Both the position numbers and the translations under genes were made by a program. Positions 51,899 through 60,242 of a stretch of DNA of 64,000 nucleotides are shown in pieces; within the stretch, counting starts at the first letter, position 1; each line of letters begins with the position of its first letter. Below the pieces are notes generated by a model. The model did no database searches. It was not told the DNA's origin and worked only from the letters and a program-made list of their open reading frames with translations. The DNA comes from Helicobacter colisuis. Its GTDB lineage: Bacteria > Campylobacterota > Campylobacteria > Campylobacterales > Helicobacteraceae. Where the stretch lies: assembly GCF_023646285.1 (NCBI RefSeq), contig NZ_JAMOKX010000002.1, positions 272,949 through 336,948 on the forward strand. The letters run 5' to 3'.

Positions 51899-52056
51899 CT
51901 CTTTTTGAGTAATTTATAAAGCGGACAATATCCATAAACTGCGCTTAGCAAAGGTAGTAGAGAAATAATCCACCACCAGCTAGGACATAAAAAACCAAAA
52001 ATAAAATAAATTAGCATCGCTACAAGTAATCGGATAGTTTTGTCTAAATTGCTCAT
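51895..52056 (-). CDS. DUF2892 (YgaP-type) small inner-membrane protein
   Basis: A 53-residue protein starting MSNLDKTIRLLVAMLIYFIFG and ending GYCPLYKLLKKS. It has two membrane helices and the DUF2892 signature CPLYKLL, in which the cysteine is conserved. Such proteins occur alone or after a rhodanese domain in sulfur-handling loci. The ATG lies 16 bases after the stop of the sulfide:quinone reductase gene, on the same strand, and follows AAGGAG, so both form an operon. Its stop overlaps the convergent U32 stop by two or three bases. It is too short for usual gene-length cut-offs. Confidence 0.75.
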   Translation of the reverse strand: MSNLDKTIRLLVAMLIYFIFGFLCPSWWWIISLLPLLSAVYGYCPLYKLLKKS

Positions 52057-52072
52057 TTTTTCTCCTTATTTT

Positions 52073-53425
52073 TTAAGCTCTCGCATAAATCATACCATTC
52101 ATAACCATTGGTTTCATTAAATAAATTTTAACAAACCAATTTAACCAACTCTCTCTTGTTGCGCCAAAGCAAGGCAAACTAGGTGCTGCACCTTTGTAGT
52201 CAAATTCCACCATAACAGCTTTTCCATATCTTGTTAATAAAGGACAAGCGGTATAACCATCAAATTTTGCTTGAAGTGGTTTGTTATTTAAATGCGCAAT
52301 GATATTTTCAGCAATAACTGGATATTGTTTGCGAATACTTGCCCCTGTTTTTCCTTTTGGGATTCCTGCGCAATCTCCGATAGCAAAGATATGAGGGTAT
52401 TTTTTGTGTTGTAAAGTATATTGATCGACATCAACCCAATGTCCAGCAACATCGCCTTTGGTAATGGCAAGTCCTGAATCACTAATAAAGCTAGAAGTTG
52501 TCATCCTAGGAATTACAAATAAATAGTCAAAAGGTTTTTGAAAAGTTTCTTTAGCTGCTTTTGAGACACCATTTTCACTATAAGGCATTAATTTTTCAAA
52601 AGTTGCCATTTTTTTATCTTTATCTATTTCCACTAGCACATTTCTCATTGAATAGGGCATATTTCGTGAAATGAAAAATTGTTCAATCATTTTTGCATGA
52701 ATCGGACTAGAGAGCATTGCACCCCCGCCAGCATATAAGTGCATATCAAATTTATCTTTTATATTTTGGCTGTTTAATCTATCTTCTAGCAAAAAGTAGA
52801 TTTTCTTATTAGCTCCACCGCATTTAATTGCTGTATTTGGTTCTGCAAAAAGAATTTTACCTCCATTACTTTTTTCTATTTTTTCAAACATTTTTTGAGC
52901 CTTTACAGCCCCATCAGCAGTATAAATTGTTGTGATATTGCAGTTTGGATCTTGAATGGTTTCTTCATCTAGACCTTTGACTTTATCAAACTCATAAGTT
53001 GTTCCAGTAGCAATTACTAAATAGTCATATTGATGAGTTTGATTGCTTGTAGTAGTTAAAGTTTTTGCTTCAGGATCAACTTTGGTTACATTTTCTTTAA
53101 TCCATTTCACTTTATCGTGAATCAAATCTTCTTTTTTGTATGAAGTGTCTTGCTTATTATAGATTCCAGCAGCAATAAGAGTGAATCCGGGTTGATAATA
53201 TAAGATTGGATCGGCATCAAAAAGTGTTATTTTTGCATTAGGCAAATCTTTAATTAGCCGGGCAGAAAGTGAGATTCCACCAAGTCCTGCACCAATGATT
53301 GCGATGTTTGGGGAGAGAGTGGATTTGGCTTCTGAAGGTGTTGCAGCAAGGCTTGAAGCTCCTAGTGCCACTCCGCTAACTCCCATAATTTTTAATAAGT
53401 CTCGACGACTGAGTTTTGCTTCCAT
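52073..53425 (-). CDS. Sulfide:quinone oxidoreductase-like flavoprotein with Tat signal
   Basis: A 450-residue FAD enzyme. The twin-arginine signal is visible (SRRDLLKIMG, residues 6-15, cleavage near AATPSEA), so it is exported folded. FAD motifs follow: IIGAGLGGISLSARL (about 44-58), ATGTTYEFD and FAIGDCAGIPKG. The KCGGANKK cysteine and the YTACPLLTRYGKAVMVEFDYKG tail are those of the SQR group. It would oxidise sulfide and reduce quinone at the membrane. The flavocytochrome c sulfide dehydrogenase group is a close alternative. The DUF2892 gene follows in the same operon. It has no GXGXXG irregularity. Confidence 0.82.
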   Translation of the reverse strand: MEAKLSRRDLLKIMGVSGVALGASSLAATPSEAKSTLSPNIAIIGAGLGGISLSARLIKDLPNAKITLFDADPILYYQPGFTLIAAGIYNKQDTSYKKEDLIHDKVKWIKENVTKVDPEAKTLTTTSNQTHQYDYLVIATGTTYEFDKVKGLDEETIQDPNCNITTIYTADGAVKAQKMFEKIEKSNGGKILFAEPNTAIKCGGANKKIYFLLEDRLNSQNIKDKFDMHLYAGGGAMLSSPIHAKMIEQFFISRNMPYSMRNVLVEIDKDKKMATFEKLMPYSENGVSKAAKETFQKPFDYLFVIPRMTTSSFISDSGLAITKGDVAGHWVDVDQYTLQHKKYPHIFAIGDCAGIPKGKTGASIRKQYPVIAENIIAHLNNKPLQAKFDGYTACPLLTRYGKAVMVEFDYKGAAPSLPCFGATRESWLNWFVKIYLMKPMVMNGMIYARA

Positions 53426-53485
53426 AATTATACTCCACTAAATTAAGTTGGTGAAATATTATAATACGAAATGTCCTTAAAGTTG

Positions 53486-53514
53486 TGTGATAAAATCACA
53501 ATAGATTGTATAAG
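53486..53514 (+). promoter_or_regulatory. Divergent promoter region with TGTGA-N5-TCACA palindrome
   Basis: A TGTGA-TAAAA-TCACA palindrome (53486-53500) is followed by TATAAG (53509-53514), which could serve as a -10 box for the short ORF at 53531. The palindrome is 60 to 75 bases upstream of the opposite-strand reductase gene, so it could control both. The binding protein is unknown. Confidence 0.4.
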
Positions 53515-53530
53515 AATTTTAAGGATTGCA

Positions 53531-53587
53531 ATGAAATATAAAATTTTAGAGTGCTTTTTAGAGCAAGAGATTAAAATCTTGCTTTAA
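53531..53587 (+). CDS. Candidate 18-residue peptide
   Basis: The frame MKYKILECFLEQEIKILL (18 residues) starts at an ATG placed five bases after AAGGA, with a TATAAG -10 box upstream and a perfect 7-bp hairpin at its 3' end. All parts of a mini-transcript are thus present. The peptide is short, amphipathic and unlike anything I know. It may instead be a small RNA whose ORF is incidental. It lies between the reductase and slt genes. Confidence 0.3.
   Translation: MKYKILECFLEQEIKILL
53562..53583 (+). terminator. Hairpin at the 3' end of the short ORF, facing slt
   Basis: AGCAAGA (53562-53568) pairs with TCTTGCT (53577-53583), with an eight-base loop, followed on the plus strand by TTAAACTC. 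It could end the short transcript starting near 53515, and it also lies seven bases beyond the slt stop on the opposite strand. No long T-run follows in either direction. Confidence 0.45.
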
Positions 53588-53589
53588 AC

Positions 53590-55215
53590 TCAATAGATAA
53601 GAGTGTCTTGAAGTGTCTTTTGAAGATCAATTTCCTTGCCAAAACTTTTTTGATAAATAATGTAGTTTGCAAGGACTTTTTTACCATATTTTCTAGTTTC
53701 CTCATAAGGAATCATCTCCATACTATACCAAGGATCAAGTGGATTATCTTTTTTAAAGAGTTGCTTGGTCTCTAAAAGTCTGCGCGTAAATCCCGGACCT
53801 CCATTATAAGCATAAGAAATAAATAAAGGGTGTTTGAATTCCTTTAATAAAGGGCGAGTAAAGTATTCTGCATAAGGGATATTAATCGCAGGATCAAACA
53901 TATCTTGGTAAGTGATTTTTTCTGATTCGCCCATTTGTTTGGCAATAGCTGTTACATTAAAGGGCATTAGCTGCATTACTCCTAGGGCATAGGAAGTGGA
54001 AATTGCCGTGGGGATAAAAAGACTCTCTTGTCGTCCTAGCGCATAAAGAAGTGCTTGTGTGTCGTTATTGAATTGTTTCATAATTGTTGGAAAAGGCTTA
54101 AGAAAGTATTCTTTATTAGCTTGTTTGTTTAACCAAAAGAAATGTGGCTTAGTGTTAAGATGATTGACTTTTTGTAAGAGCGCTTCTTTATCTTTTGGGG
54201 TTTGATTTTTATAAGAATCGCGGATTTTTTCCCATTCAAAAGGATCTTTAATATCCCATTTTGCAAGAGTATTAGATGTTTGAATGTCATAGAGAATTTC
54301 AAATTGTGGTTTATTGTTTGTAAGCTCTAAAGCTGCTAGAGTATAGAGATCCATTGATTTAGATTGTGAAAGTTCTTGAAGATAGCTTGAATCTTTGGAG
54401 GCAAGATAAGCCCAAAAAAGTCCGCGATTCTTTTCAAATGAGTATCTTGCATTTTCTAAAGAATGGATAAAAAAGCTTAAAGAATCGATATTATTATGGT
54501 TTCTAATGGCATTTAATCCCAAATAAAAGGCACTCTCATCATCTAAAAATAGAAGTGTTTCTTTGGGTGAAATCTGCGTTAAAGAATGGCTAAAAACTTT
54601 CATATCAGGATTAAGAATAGCAAGTCTTATAAGTCTCATAAAGGGTGGATGTTTTTGAGAAATATAGTCTAATAAAACGCGTTTAGGAAGTGCGGCGTTA
54701 AGAAATCGCTTCCTGTAATAGCTAGAAACTCCAAAATAAAAACTACTATAAACTTCAACATTAGTCTTAATAAGCTCATTAAAGGGATTTTGTGAGGCAA
54801 GAATCTTTAGTTGTGTAGCAAGAATTTGGTCTGTTTTTTGGAGTTTTTGGGAGAGTTGGAGTAGAGTTTTTGGCTCTAGTTTTTCGGCTTTTTGGAGTGT
54901 TAATCCATAGGCGATACATTGCGAATCTTGTTTGATTAATTTTTGAAGTTCCATTTGTTGGCAAATGGTTTCTTTTGAGAGGATTTTGTTATCGCCTTTT
55001 TTATAATAAAGTCCAAAGAGTTTAGCGTTTTTTCTCAAAGCAAGATTGTAGGCTTCTGTGGCTTCTTTGGGATTAATATCTTGTTGTAAAAACAGCCAAA
55101 TGTAAAAATCGCGCGAGATTCCTTTGGGTTGATCTTTTAGATAGTCTAAAGTAAGATTTTGGGAGTTAGCAGAAGCATAAAATAAAAAAGAAAATAATAA
55201 AAAAAGCACTTTCAT
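53590..55215 (-). CDS. slt: Soluble lytic murein transglycosylase
   Basis: A 541-residue periplasmic protein with a signal peptide (first 18 residues, ending in YASA). The long helical superhelix part precedes a C-terminal Slt70-type domain with catalytic E397 in LGRQESLF and GVMQLMPFN, and AYNGGPGFTRR later. It cleaves the glycan strands of peptidoglycan with formation of 1,6-anhydro ends. It is in the same strand order as yggT and gltX (spacing under ten bases), so a common transcript is likely. Length is close to other Helicobacter Slt proteins. Confidence 0.9.
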   Translation of the reverse strand: MKVLFLLFSFLFYASANSQNLTLDYLKDQPKGISRDFYIWLFLQQDINPKEATEAYNLALRKNAKLFGLYYKKGDNKILSKETICQQMELQKLIKQDSQCIAYGLTLQKAEKLEPKTLLQLSQKLQKTDQILATQLKILASQNPFNELIKTNVEVYSSFYFGVSSYYRKRFLNAALPKRVLLDYISQKHPPFMRLIRLAILNPDMKVFSHSLTQISPKETLLFLDDESAFYLGLNAIRNHNNIDSLSFFIHSLENARYSFEKNRGLFWAYLASKDSSYLQELSQSKSMDLYTLAALELTNNKPQFEILYDIQTSNTLAKWDIKDPFEWEKIRDSYKNQTPKDKEALLQKVNHLNTKPHFFWLNKQANKEYFLKPFPTIMKQFNNDTQALLYALGRQESLFIPTAISTSYALGVMQLMPFNVTAIAKQMGESEKITYQDMFDPAINIPYAEYFTRPLLKEFKHPLFISYAYNGGPGFTRRLLETKQLFKKDNPLDPWYSMEMIPYEETRKYGKKVLANYIIYQKSFGKEIDLQKTLQDTLIY

Positions 55216-55224
55216 GGCATTTCC

Positions 55225-55518
55225 TTAGAGAGTGTTTGCAAAGCTATAGAGTAGCTTTACAAAAAAGAGATTAATAAATTGCAAAGCAAGAATCACAATA
55301 ATGGGAGTAATGTCAATCCCACTAATGATTGTTGGGATAAAGCGACGAATTTTTGCATACACTGGCTCTGTGAGTTTGTAGAGAATCTGCACGATAGGAT
55401 TGTAAGGATCAGGACGCACCCAAGAGATAAGGGCAGCGATAATCACAATCCAGATATAAATATTAATCGCCATACTCATAATTTGTGCGACAGCTTGAAT
55501 AAAAGTGCTTAAAACCAT
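55225..55518 (-). CDS. YggT family membrane protein
   Basis: A 97-residue membrane protein with two helices and the YggT-type segments WIVIIAALISWVRPDPYNPI and PVYAKIRRFIP. Members act in osmotic or envelope adaptation and septum-linked processes, but a precise role is unknown. It ends about ten bases before slt and starts a few bases after the gltX stop, so the three form one unit. The length is usual for the short form of the family. Confidence 0.83.
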   Translation of the reverse strand: MVLSTFIQAVAQIMSMAINIYIWIVIIAALISWVRPDPYNPIVQILYKLTEPVYAKIRRFIPTIISGIDITPIIVILALQFINLFFVKLLYSFANTL

Positions 55519-55519
55519 T

Positions 55520-56836
55520 TTAACTCCTAATAATGTCTTGCAAATAAAGTCTTAAAATAGGGAATAAATCGCTAAGTTCTGGTCCGTGTTCGTAGCCAGT
55601 AAACAAGAATCTTAAAGGTTTAAAGAATTTTTTACCTTTGAGATTAGAATGATTCATAGCTTGATTTTTGAAGTTTTCATAATCTTCTTTGGTAAAATCT
55701 TGGGCTTGTAGCATTGATTGTAAGGTGCTTTGTAGGATTTTAATTTCTTCTTGAAATTCCATTGTTGATTCTAAAAGCAAGGATTTTTTCATAAAGATTC
55801 TATCAACTTTCTCGCGCAATTCATTAAGGGTGCTTGATTCTTGTAAATAAAGCTTTGCTAAAGCGCCGATACTAGAATCTTTGTAACCCAAAAGCACTGC
55901 TAAATCTTGTTCGCTAAGGAGTTTAAAGTGTTCGCGATTTAAAAAACGGAGTTTATTAATATCAAATTTCGCAGGAGCTTTGGCGATATTTTGAATATCA
56001 AACCATTTTATCGAATCTTTAAGTGTAAAAACTTCACAAGGCGTTTTATTGCCTATTAAAATTAAATAATTAGCAATGGCTTGGGGTAGATAACCCTCAT
56101 TTAATAACCACTGCACACTTGAAGCATTGTCGCGTTTGCTCATTTTTTTGCCCTCTTCATTAAGTAAAATAGGCAGATGCGCAAATTCAATATTTTTTTG
56201 ATAACTTAAGGCTTGGTGGATTAGTATTTGTTTAGGAGTGTTGCTTACATGATCTTCTCCGCGCACGATAAAATCAACATCATAAAGCATATCATCTACC
56301 GCACAAGCAAAATTGTAAGTTGGAATTCCATTTTCTTTAAGGATTACAAAGCTGTCTAGTTCATTAGGTGAAAATTCAATTTTTCCTTTGATTTTATCAG
56401 TAAATTCCATTGCCACTTCAGAGCCTTTTAGGCGAATGACTGGGTTTGGGTTTGAATCTTTTTGGAGTGTTGCCCATGAATCATTATATCTAAAAGCTTC
56501 GTGCTTGGCTTTGGATTCTTCTCGTTTTTGCTCTAAAAATTCTTTGGTGCAATAGCAATAAAATGCCTTGTTTTGTGAGATAAGGTAGTCTGCAAGTTGG
56601 CGATGGCGTGGGAAATTATCACTTTGATAGACAAGCATATCCCATTTGATTCCAAAAAGGGTGAGCAAAAACATAATGTCTTTGTCTTTTCCTTCAATAT
56701 TTCTTGCAGTGTCGGTATCTTCAATCCGCAAAAGGAATTTTTCACCGCGCTGCATACAAAGAATGTAATTAAAAATAGCAGCACGTAGATTTCCTATGTG
56801 CATATCACCTGTGGGACTTGGGGCAAATCTAAGCAT
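55520..56836 (-). CDS. gltX: Glutamyl-tRNA synthetase
   Basis: A 438-residue class I tRNA synthetase. The class signature is HIGN (residues 13-16) in FAPSPTGDMHIGNLR, the KMSKR motif follows at GKKMSKRDNAS, and the EDTDTARN block lies between. I chose the ATG at 56836, because it starts the family-typical MLRFAPSPTG and follows GAGG; a longer frame from 56878 adds 14 residues. Helicobacter species carry two GltX proteins, one charging tRNA-Gln with glutamate for later amidation; which one this is cannot be told. It is read before yggT and slt in the same strand. Confidence 0.9.
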   Translation of the reverse strand: MLRFAPSPTGDMHIGNLRAAIFNYILCMQRGEKFLLRIEDTDTARNIEGKDKDIMFLLTLFGIKWDMLVYQSDNFPRHRQLADYLISQNKAFYCYCTKEFLEQKREESKAKHEAFRYNDSWATLQKDSNPNPVIRLKGSEVAMEFTDKIKGKIEFSPNELDSFVILKENGIPTYNFACAVDDMLYDVDFIVRGEDHVSNTPKQILIHQALSYQKNIEFAHLPILLNEEGKKMSKRDNASSVQWLLNEGYLPQAIANYLILIGNKTPCEVFTLKDSIKWFDIQNIAKAPAKFDINKLRFLNREHFKLLSEQDLAVLLGYKDSSIGALAKLYLQESSTLNELREKVDRIFMKKSLLLESTMEFQEEIKILQSTLQSMLQAQDFTKEDYENFKNQAMNHSNLKGKKFFKPLRFLFTGYEHGPELSDLFPILRLYLQDIIRS

Positions 56837-56907
56837 AAAAACCTCTGATATATGGATATAGTTTCGTGATTTTATCATATGGAATCTTGAAATACTCTAT
56901 ATAATGT

Positions 56908-56913
56908 TATAAT
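56908..56913 (+). promoter_or_regulatory. -10 box of dapF
   Basis: TATAAT lies 26 bases before the dapF ATG, with AAAAGGGG as ribosome-binding site between them. It faces away from gltX, so the two genes share a divergent intergenic region of about 100 bases. Confidence 0.5.
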
Positions 56914-56938
56914 TTTAAAAATAAAAGGGGTTAAAATA

Positions 56939-57685
56939 ATGTTTTTTAGTAAATATTCTGCAAGTGGAAATGATTTTATATTAATGCATACCTTTAGATT
57001 TAAAGAAAATTCTTATGGTGAGTTAGCTAAGAGAATCTGTCATCGCCAAGAAGGAATTGGAGCTGATGGTTTGATTATTTTAAAGCCACATTTAGAATAT
57101 GATTTTGAGTGGGAATTTTATAATGCTGATGGCAGTGTGGCTGAAATGTGTGGAAATGGGAGTAGGGCAGCTGCAATGTATGCAAGGGATTTGGGGTTAG
57201 CAGGAGAGCAACAAAAATTTTTAAGCAAAGCTGGGGTAATAAGGGTTAGCATAGAGGGGAATTGGGCGGAGAGTGCTTTAAGCAAGGCGGATATTTTACA
57301 AAAAGAAATTAGCGAGTTTGGCGTAAAATGGTGGTTGCTTAATACGGGAGTGCCGCATTTAGTGTGTGAAAATGCAAATCTTGCATTTTTAAATAAAGAG
57401 GATTTACGATTTTTGCGACATAAATACAATGCTAATGTTAATATTGCTTCATTACAAGAAAATAAGGTTTTGGCAAGAACTTTTGAACGTGGGGTGGAAG
57501 ATGAAACTTTGGCTTGTGGGACAGGAATGGCAGCAATGTTTTATTATTTACTTTTATTGGGTAAAGTTTCTAACCCTTGTCTTTTTAATCCTGCAAGCAA
57601 AGAGAATTTGTATTTAAGAGAGGATAATGGGGTGCTGTATTTAAAAGGAGAAGTGAGAAAGATATGCGATTTCGTGAAAGATTAA
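56939..57685 (+). CDS. dapF: Diaminopimelate epimerase
   Basis: A 248-residue PLP-independent epimerase that converts LL- to meso-diaminopimelate for lysine and peptidoglycan synthesis. The two catalytic cysteines are C71 in AEMCGNGSRAA and C193 in LACGTGMAA; the opening FFSKYSASGNDF is typical. Length is a little short but normal for the group. It stands alone as a plus-strand gene, with its own promoter, between gltX and pcm on the opposite strand. lysA, which uses its product, lies near 5 kb. Confidence 0.93.
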   Translation: MFFSKYSASGNDFILMHTFRFKENSYGELAKRICHRQEGIGADGLIILKPHLEYDFEWEFYNADGSVAEMCGNGSRAAAMYARDLGLAGEQQKFLSKAGVIRVSIEGNWAESALSKADILQKEISEFGVKWWLLNTGVPHLVCENANLAFLNKEDLRFLRHKYNANVNIASLQENKVLARTFERGVEDETLACGTGMAAMFYYLLLLGKVSNPCLFNPASKENLYLREDNGVLYLKGEVRKICDFVKD

Positions 57686-57688
57686 GCA

Positions 57689-58315
57689 CTATTCAATACC
57701 ATTTTGAATAGGCACAAAAATACAAGAATCAAGCTCTTCTGAAGTAATGGAATGATTGTGTTTATAAAAGCGTGTGATAATTTGGAGATTCCCTTTTTGG
57801 ATTGGAGCTATAAGAATCCCGCCTATTTGAAGTTGATTAAAAATCTCTTGTGGAATTGTCGTGGCTACTGCTGAGAAAAGTATCCTATCATAAGGCGCAT
57901 ATGCACTCCAGCCTTTTTGCCCATCATCTAGTTTTGTGTTGATATTACTAAGATTGCAGGTTTTGATTCTTAAACGCGCTTCATTAAGAAGTTTTTCGAT
58001 TCTTTCAATGCTGAAAACTCTACGCACGAGACAGCTAAGAATAGCTGCTTGATAACCACTTCCACAGCCGATTTCTAAGACATTATCTGCACCTTCGCAT
58101 TGGAGGTATTCTGTCATTTTGGCAACCGTAAGTGGAGAGCTAATCCATTGACTAGCACCCATAGGAAGTGCATCAAGGGAATAGGCTAGATGCTTAAAAC
58201 CTTCAGGGACAAAAATTTCACGATTGATTTTTAAAAGAGCATTTTGGACATTTTGACTTAAAGGAAATTGGCGTGTAATTTCATGCACCATTTGAGCAGT
58301 TTTGATGGTTTGCAT
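57689..58315 (-). CDS. pcm: Protein-L-isoaspartate O-methyltransferase
   Basis: A 208-residue SAM-dependent methyltransferase. The PCMT opening ALPMGASQWISSPLTVAKMTEYL and motif I VLEIGCGSGYQAAIL (about 79-93) identify it, with YDRILFSAVA after. It methylates L-isoaspartyl residues in damaged proteins as a first step of repair. It shares one base with the end of the nitrilase gene before it and is in the nrdB-nitrilase-pcm unit. Length is normal. The convergent dapF stop is four bases away, with no obvious terminator. Confidence 0.9.
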   Translation of the reverse strand: MQTIKTAQMVHEITRQFPLSQNVQNALLKINREIFVPEGFKHLAYSLDALPMGASQWISSPLTVAKMTEYLQCEGADNVLEIGCGSGYQAAILSCLVRRVFSIERIEKLLNEARLRIKTCNLSNINTKLDDGQKGWSAYAPYDRILFSAVATTIPQEIFNQLQIGGILIAPIQKGNLQIITRFYKHNHSITSEELDSCIFVPIQNGIE

Positions 58316-59040
58316 TAAAGTCCTATGTCAATGAATTTTCGCACTTTTGCAACATCATTGAAATTTGCCTTTAAGCCTATGATTTCTTGTGAATCATCTT
58401 GAGTTGCATAGCCAAAAGGTGTGATAATCGCACTGCCCCCATCCATAGAATCATTGGTGCTATTACTTGCTACAACAAAGCTTTGAGTGGTGATTGCAAG
58501 GGCTTTGGTGAGAGTCTGGAAGTGGTCCTTTCGCTCTTTTGCCCATTGCGCAGGGACAAAAATAAGATCGCAACCTTTGAGCTTTTGCCAAAGTTCAATA
58601 AATCTTAATTCAAAGCAGTTAATAGCACCGCATTTGATACCATCAATTATAAAAGGGGAAATTTCTTCAATATTGCCTGCTTGAAAGTGTAAATGCTCAT
58701 TACCTAGCGGAAAGAGCTTGTTTTTACTTTGCTTGTGAAGCAATTCTCCGCGATGAAAAACTTTAAGATTGTTATAAAAACCATTTTTGTATTTTTCTAT
58801 CATAGTGGTTATGATTGTTTTTTCGCTTGATAGTTTGAGTAGAGTTTCTGTTGCTTCTTTAGCAAACTCGCTCGCTTCTTCCATTCTTTGGTAACAAAAA
58901 TTAGTTAAAGCAACTTCAGGTGCAAGAATAATAGAATCACTTTCGCATTCCAAGATAAGATTTTTAAAATATATAAGATTCTCTTCAAAATTTTGTTTGG
59001 TTTTAAATTGTAAGGTATAAAGTGACTTAGAAATCATCAA
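58315..59040 (-). CDS. Carbon-nitrogen hydrolase (nitrilase superfamily)
   Basis: A 241-residue nitrilase-fold enzyme. The Glu-Lys-Cys triad is visible: E42 in APEVAL, K in SKNKLFP (about 108) and C142 in AINCFELRF. It hydrolyses an amide or nitrile bond; likely relatives include omega-amidase-like and aliphatic amidase-like enzymes, so the substrate cannot be fixed. It starts inside nrdB (14-base overlap) and ends sharing a base with pcm, forming a tight three-gene unit. It is slightly shorter than usual members. Confidence 0.82.
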   Translation of the reverse strand: MMISKSLYTLQFKTKQNFEENLIYFKNLILECESDSIILAPEVALTNFCYQRMEEASEFAKEATETLLKLSSEKTIITTMIEKYKNGFYNNLKVFHRGELLHKQSKNKLFPLGNEHLHFQAGNIEEISPFIIDGIKCGAINCFELRFIELWQKLKGCDLIFVPAQWAKERKDHFQTLTKALAITTQSFVVASNSTNDSMDGGSAIITPFGYATQDDSQEIIGLKANFNDVAKVRKFIDIGL

Positions 59041-60052
59041 AATTAATACTCCCTTTTGCGTAATTTGTTACATTTCCTTCAAAGAAGTTAGTTTTTTGTT
59101 CATTAAAAGAGCTAAAAGAATCAACCCATTTAATAGGGTGTTTAGCATTATAAAGTGCGGGTAGTCCCACGCGTTTTAGGCGCTCATCGGCTAAATATTT
59201 AATGTATTCTTGAATAATTTCACTAGTAAGCCCAAGAATCTGTCCTTGTGTAATATATTCTCCCCACGCAGTCTCCACCTTAACAGCTTCTCTAAACATT
59301 TCAATCACTTCTTCTTCTAAATCCTTAGTAAAAAGTTCAGGAGTTTCTTTTCTAACAGAGTTAATCATATTTTGAAAGAGAAGTAAATGGGTAACTTCAT
59401 CGCGTTGAATAAAGCGAATCATTTGCGCACTTCCGAGCATTTTTCCGCTTCTTGCTAGGGTATAGAAAAAGGCAAAACCGCTATAAAAATAGATTCCTTC
59501 TAAGATTTGATTGGCAAACATAGCTTTAATAATATTGCGCTCTATTGGATTTATTGCAAGTTGTTCATAAACTGCTGCAATATAATCATTTTTACTTTTT
59601 AATTGCATATCGCTTCGCCACATATCATAGATTTCATCTGTGTTAGCTGAGATTGATTCTACCATTACAGCATAACTTTGGGAATGAAGTGCTTCTTCAA
59701 AAGCTTGGCGCACTAAAATAAGATTGATTTCTGGGCTTGTAATATAGGGATTAACATTGTCTATTAGGTTATTAGTTTGTAATGAATCCATAAAAATAAG
59801 TTGCGCTAAAGCTCTATCATAGCCAATTTTTTCTTCAGGAGTAAGCCCTTCTGCATAGTCACGCTTATCTGGTGTCATATTAACTTCTTCAGGAAACCAA
59901 GAATTTGCAAGCATTACTTTCCAAAGGTTGTAAGCCCATTGATATTTGATTTTGTTAAGCTCAAAGATGCTAGTTGGATTACCCCCAAAGATTTTCCTTT
60001 CATTAACGCTTTCATTGGAGTTTGGATTATAGATTTTTTTGCGATGCAACAT
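59027..60052 (-). CDS. nrdB: Ribonucleoside-diphosphate reductase, beta subunit
   Basis: A 341-residue class Ia R2 protein. Di-iron ligands lie on the pattern [11 protein letters not shown] and [13 protein letters not shown], with EEALHSQSY and a tyrosyl-radical position expected near GIYFYSG. It forms the radical cofactor used by NrdA to make deoxynucleotides. nrdA is not in the window. A TATAAT box lies about 40 bases upstream on its strand. It overlaps the nitrilase gene at its 3' end. Length is normal for Campylobacterota. Confidence 0.93.
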   Translation of the reverse strand: MLHRKKIYNPNSNESVNERKIFGGNPTSIFELNKIKYQWAYNLWKVMLANSWFPEEVNMTPDKRDYAEGLTPEEKIGYDRALAQLIFMDSLQTNNLIDNVNPYITSPEINLILVRQAFEEALHSQSYAVMVESISANTDEIYDMWRSDMQLKSKNDYIAAVYEQLAINPIERNIIKAMFANQILEGIYFYSGFAFFYTLARSGKMLGSAQMIRFIQRDEVTHLLLFQNMINSVRKETPELFTKDLEEEVIEMFREAVKVETAWGEYITQGQILGLTSEIIQEYIKYLADERLKRVGLPALYNAKHPIKWVDSFSSFNEQKTNFFEGNVTNYAKGSINFDDF

Positions 60053-60242
60053 AAGTTTTCCTTGAAGTCATTTAGTTTTAAATATTTTATTTTTTTGTAA
60101 TTATAATAAGTTTTTTATTTAAAATAACTTGATTTTAAATGTAACTAAAAAAGGAATTCGTTAGAATCTTAATAAAATTAACTTTTAAAGCTATATTTTC
60201 TTAAGAGATAAATATTTAATGCACTAGGATTTAAGGGATAAA

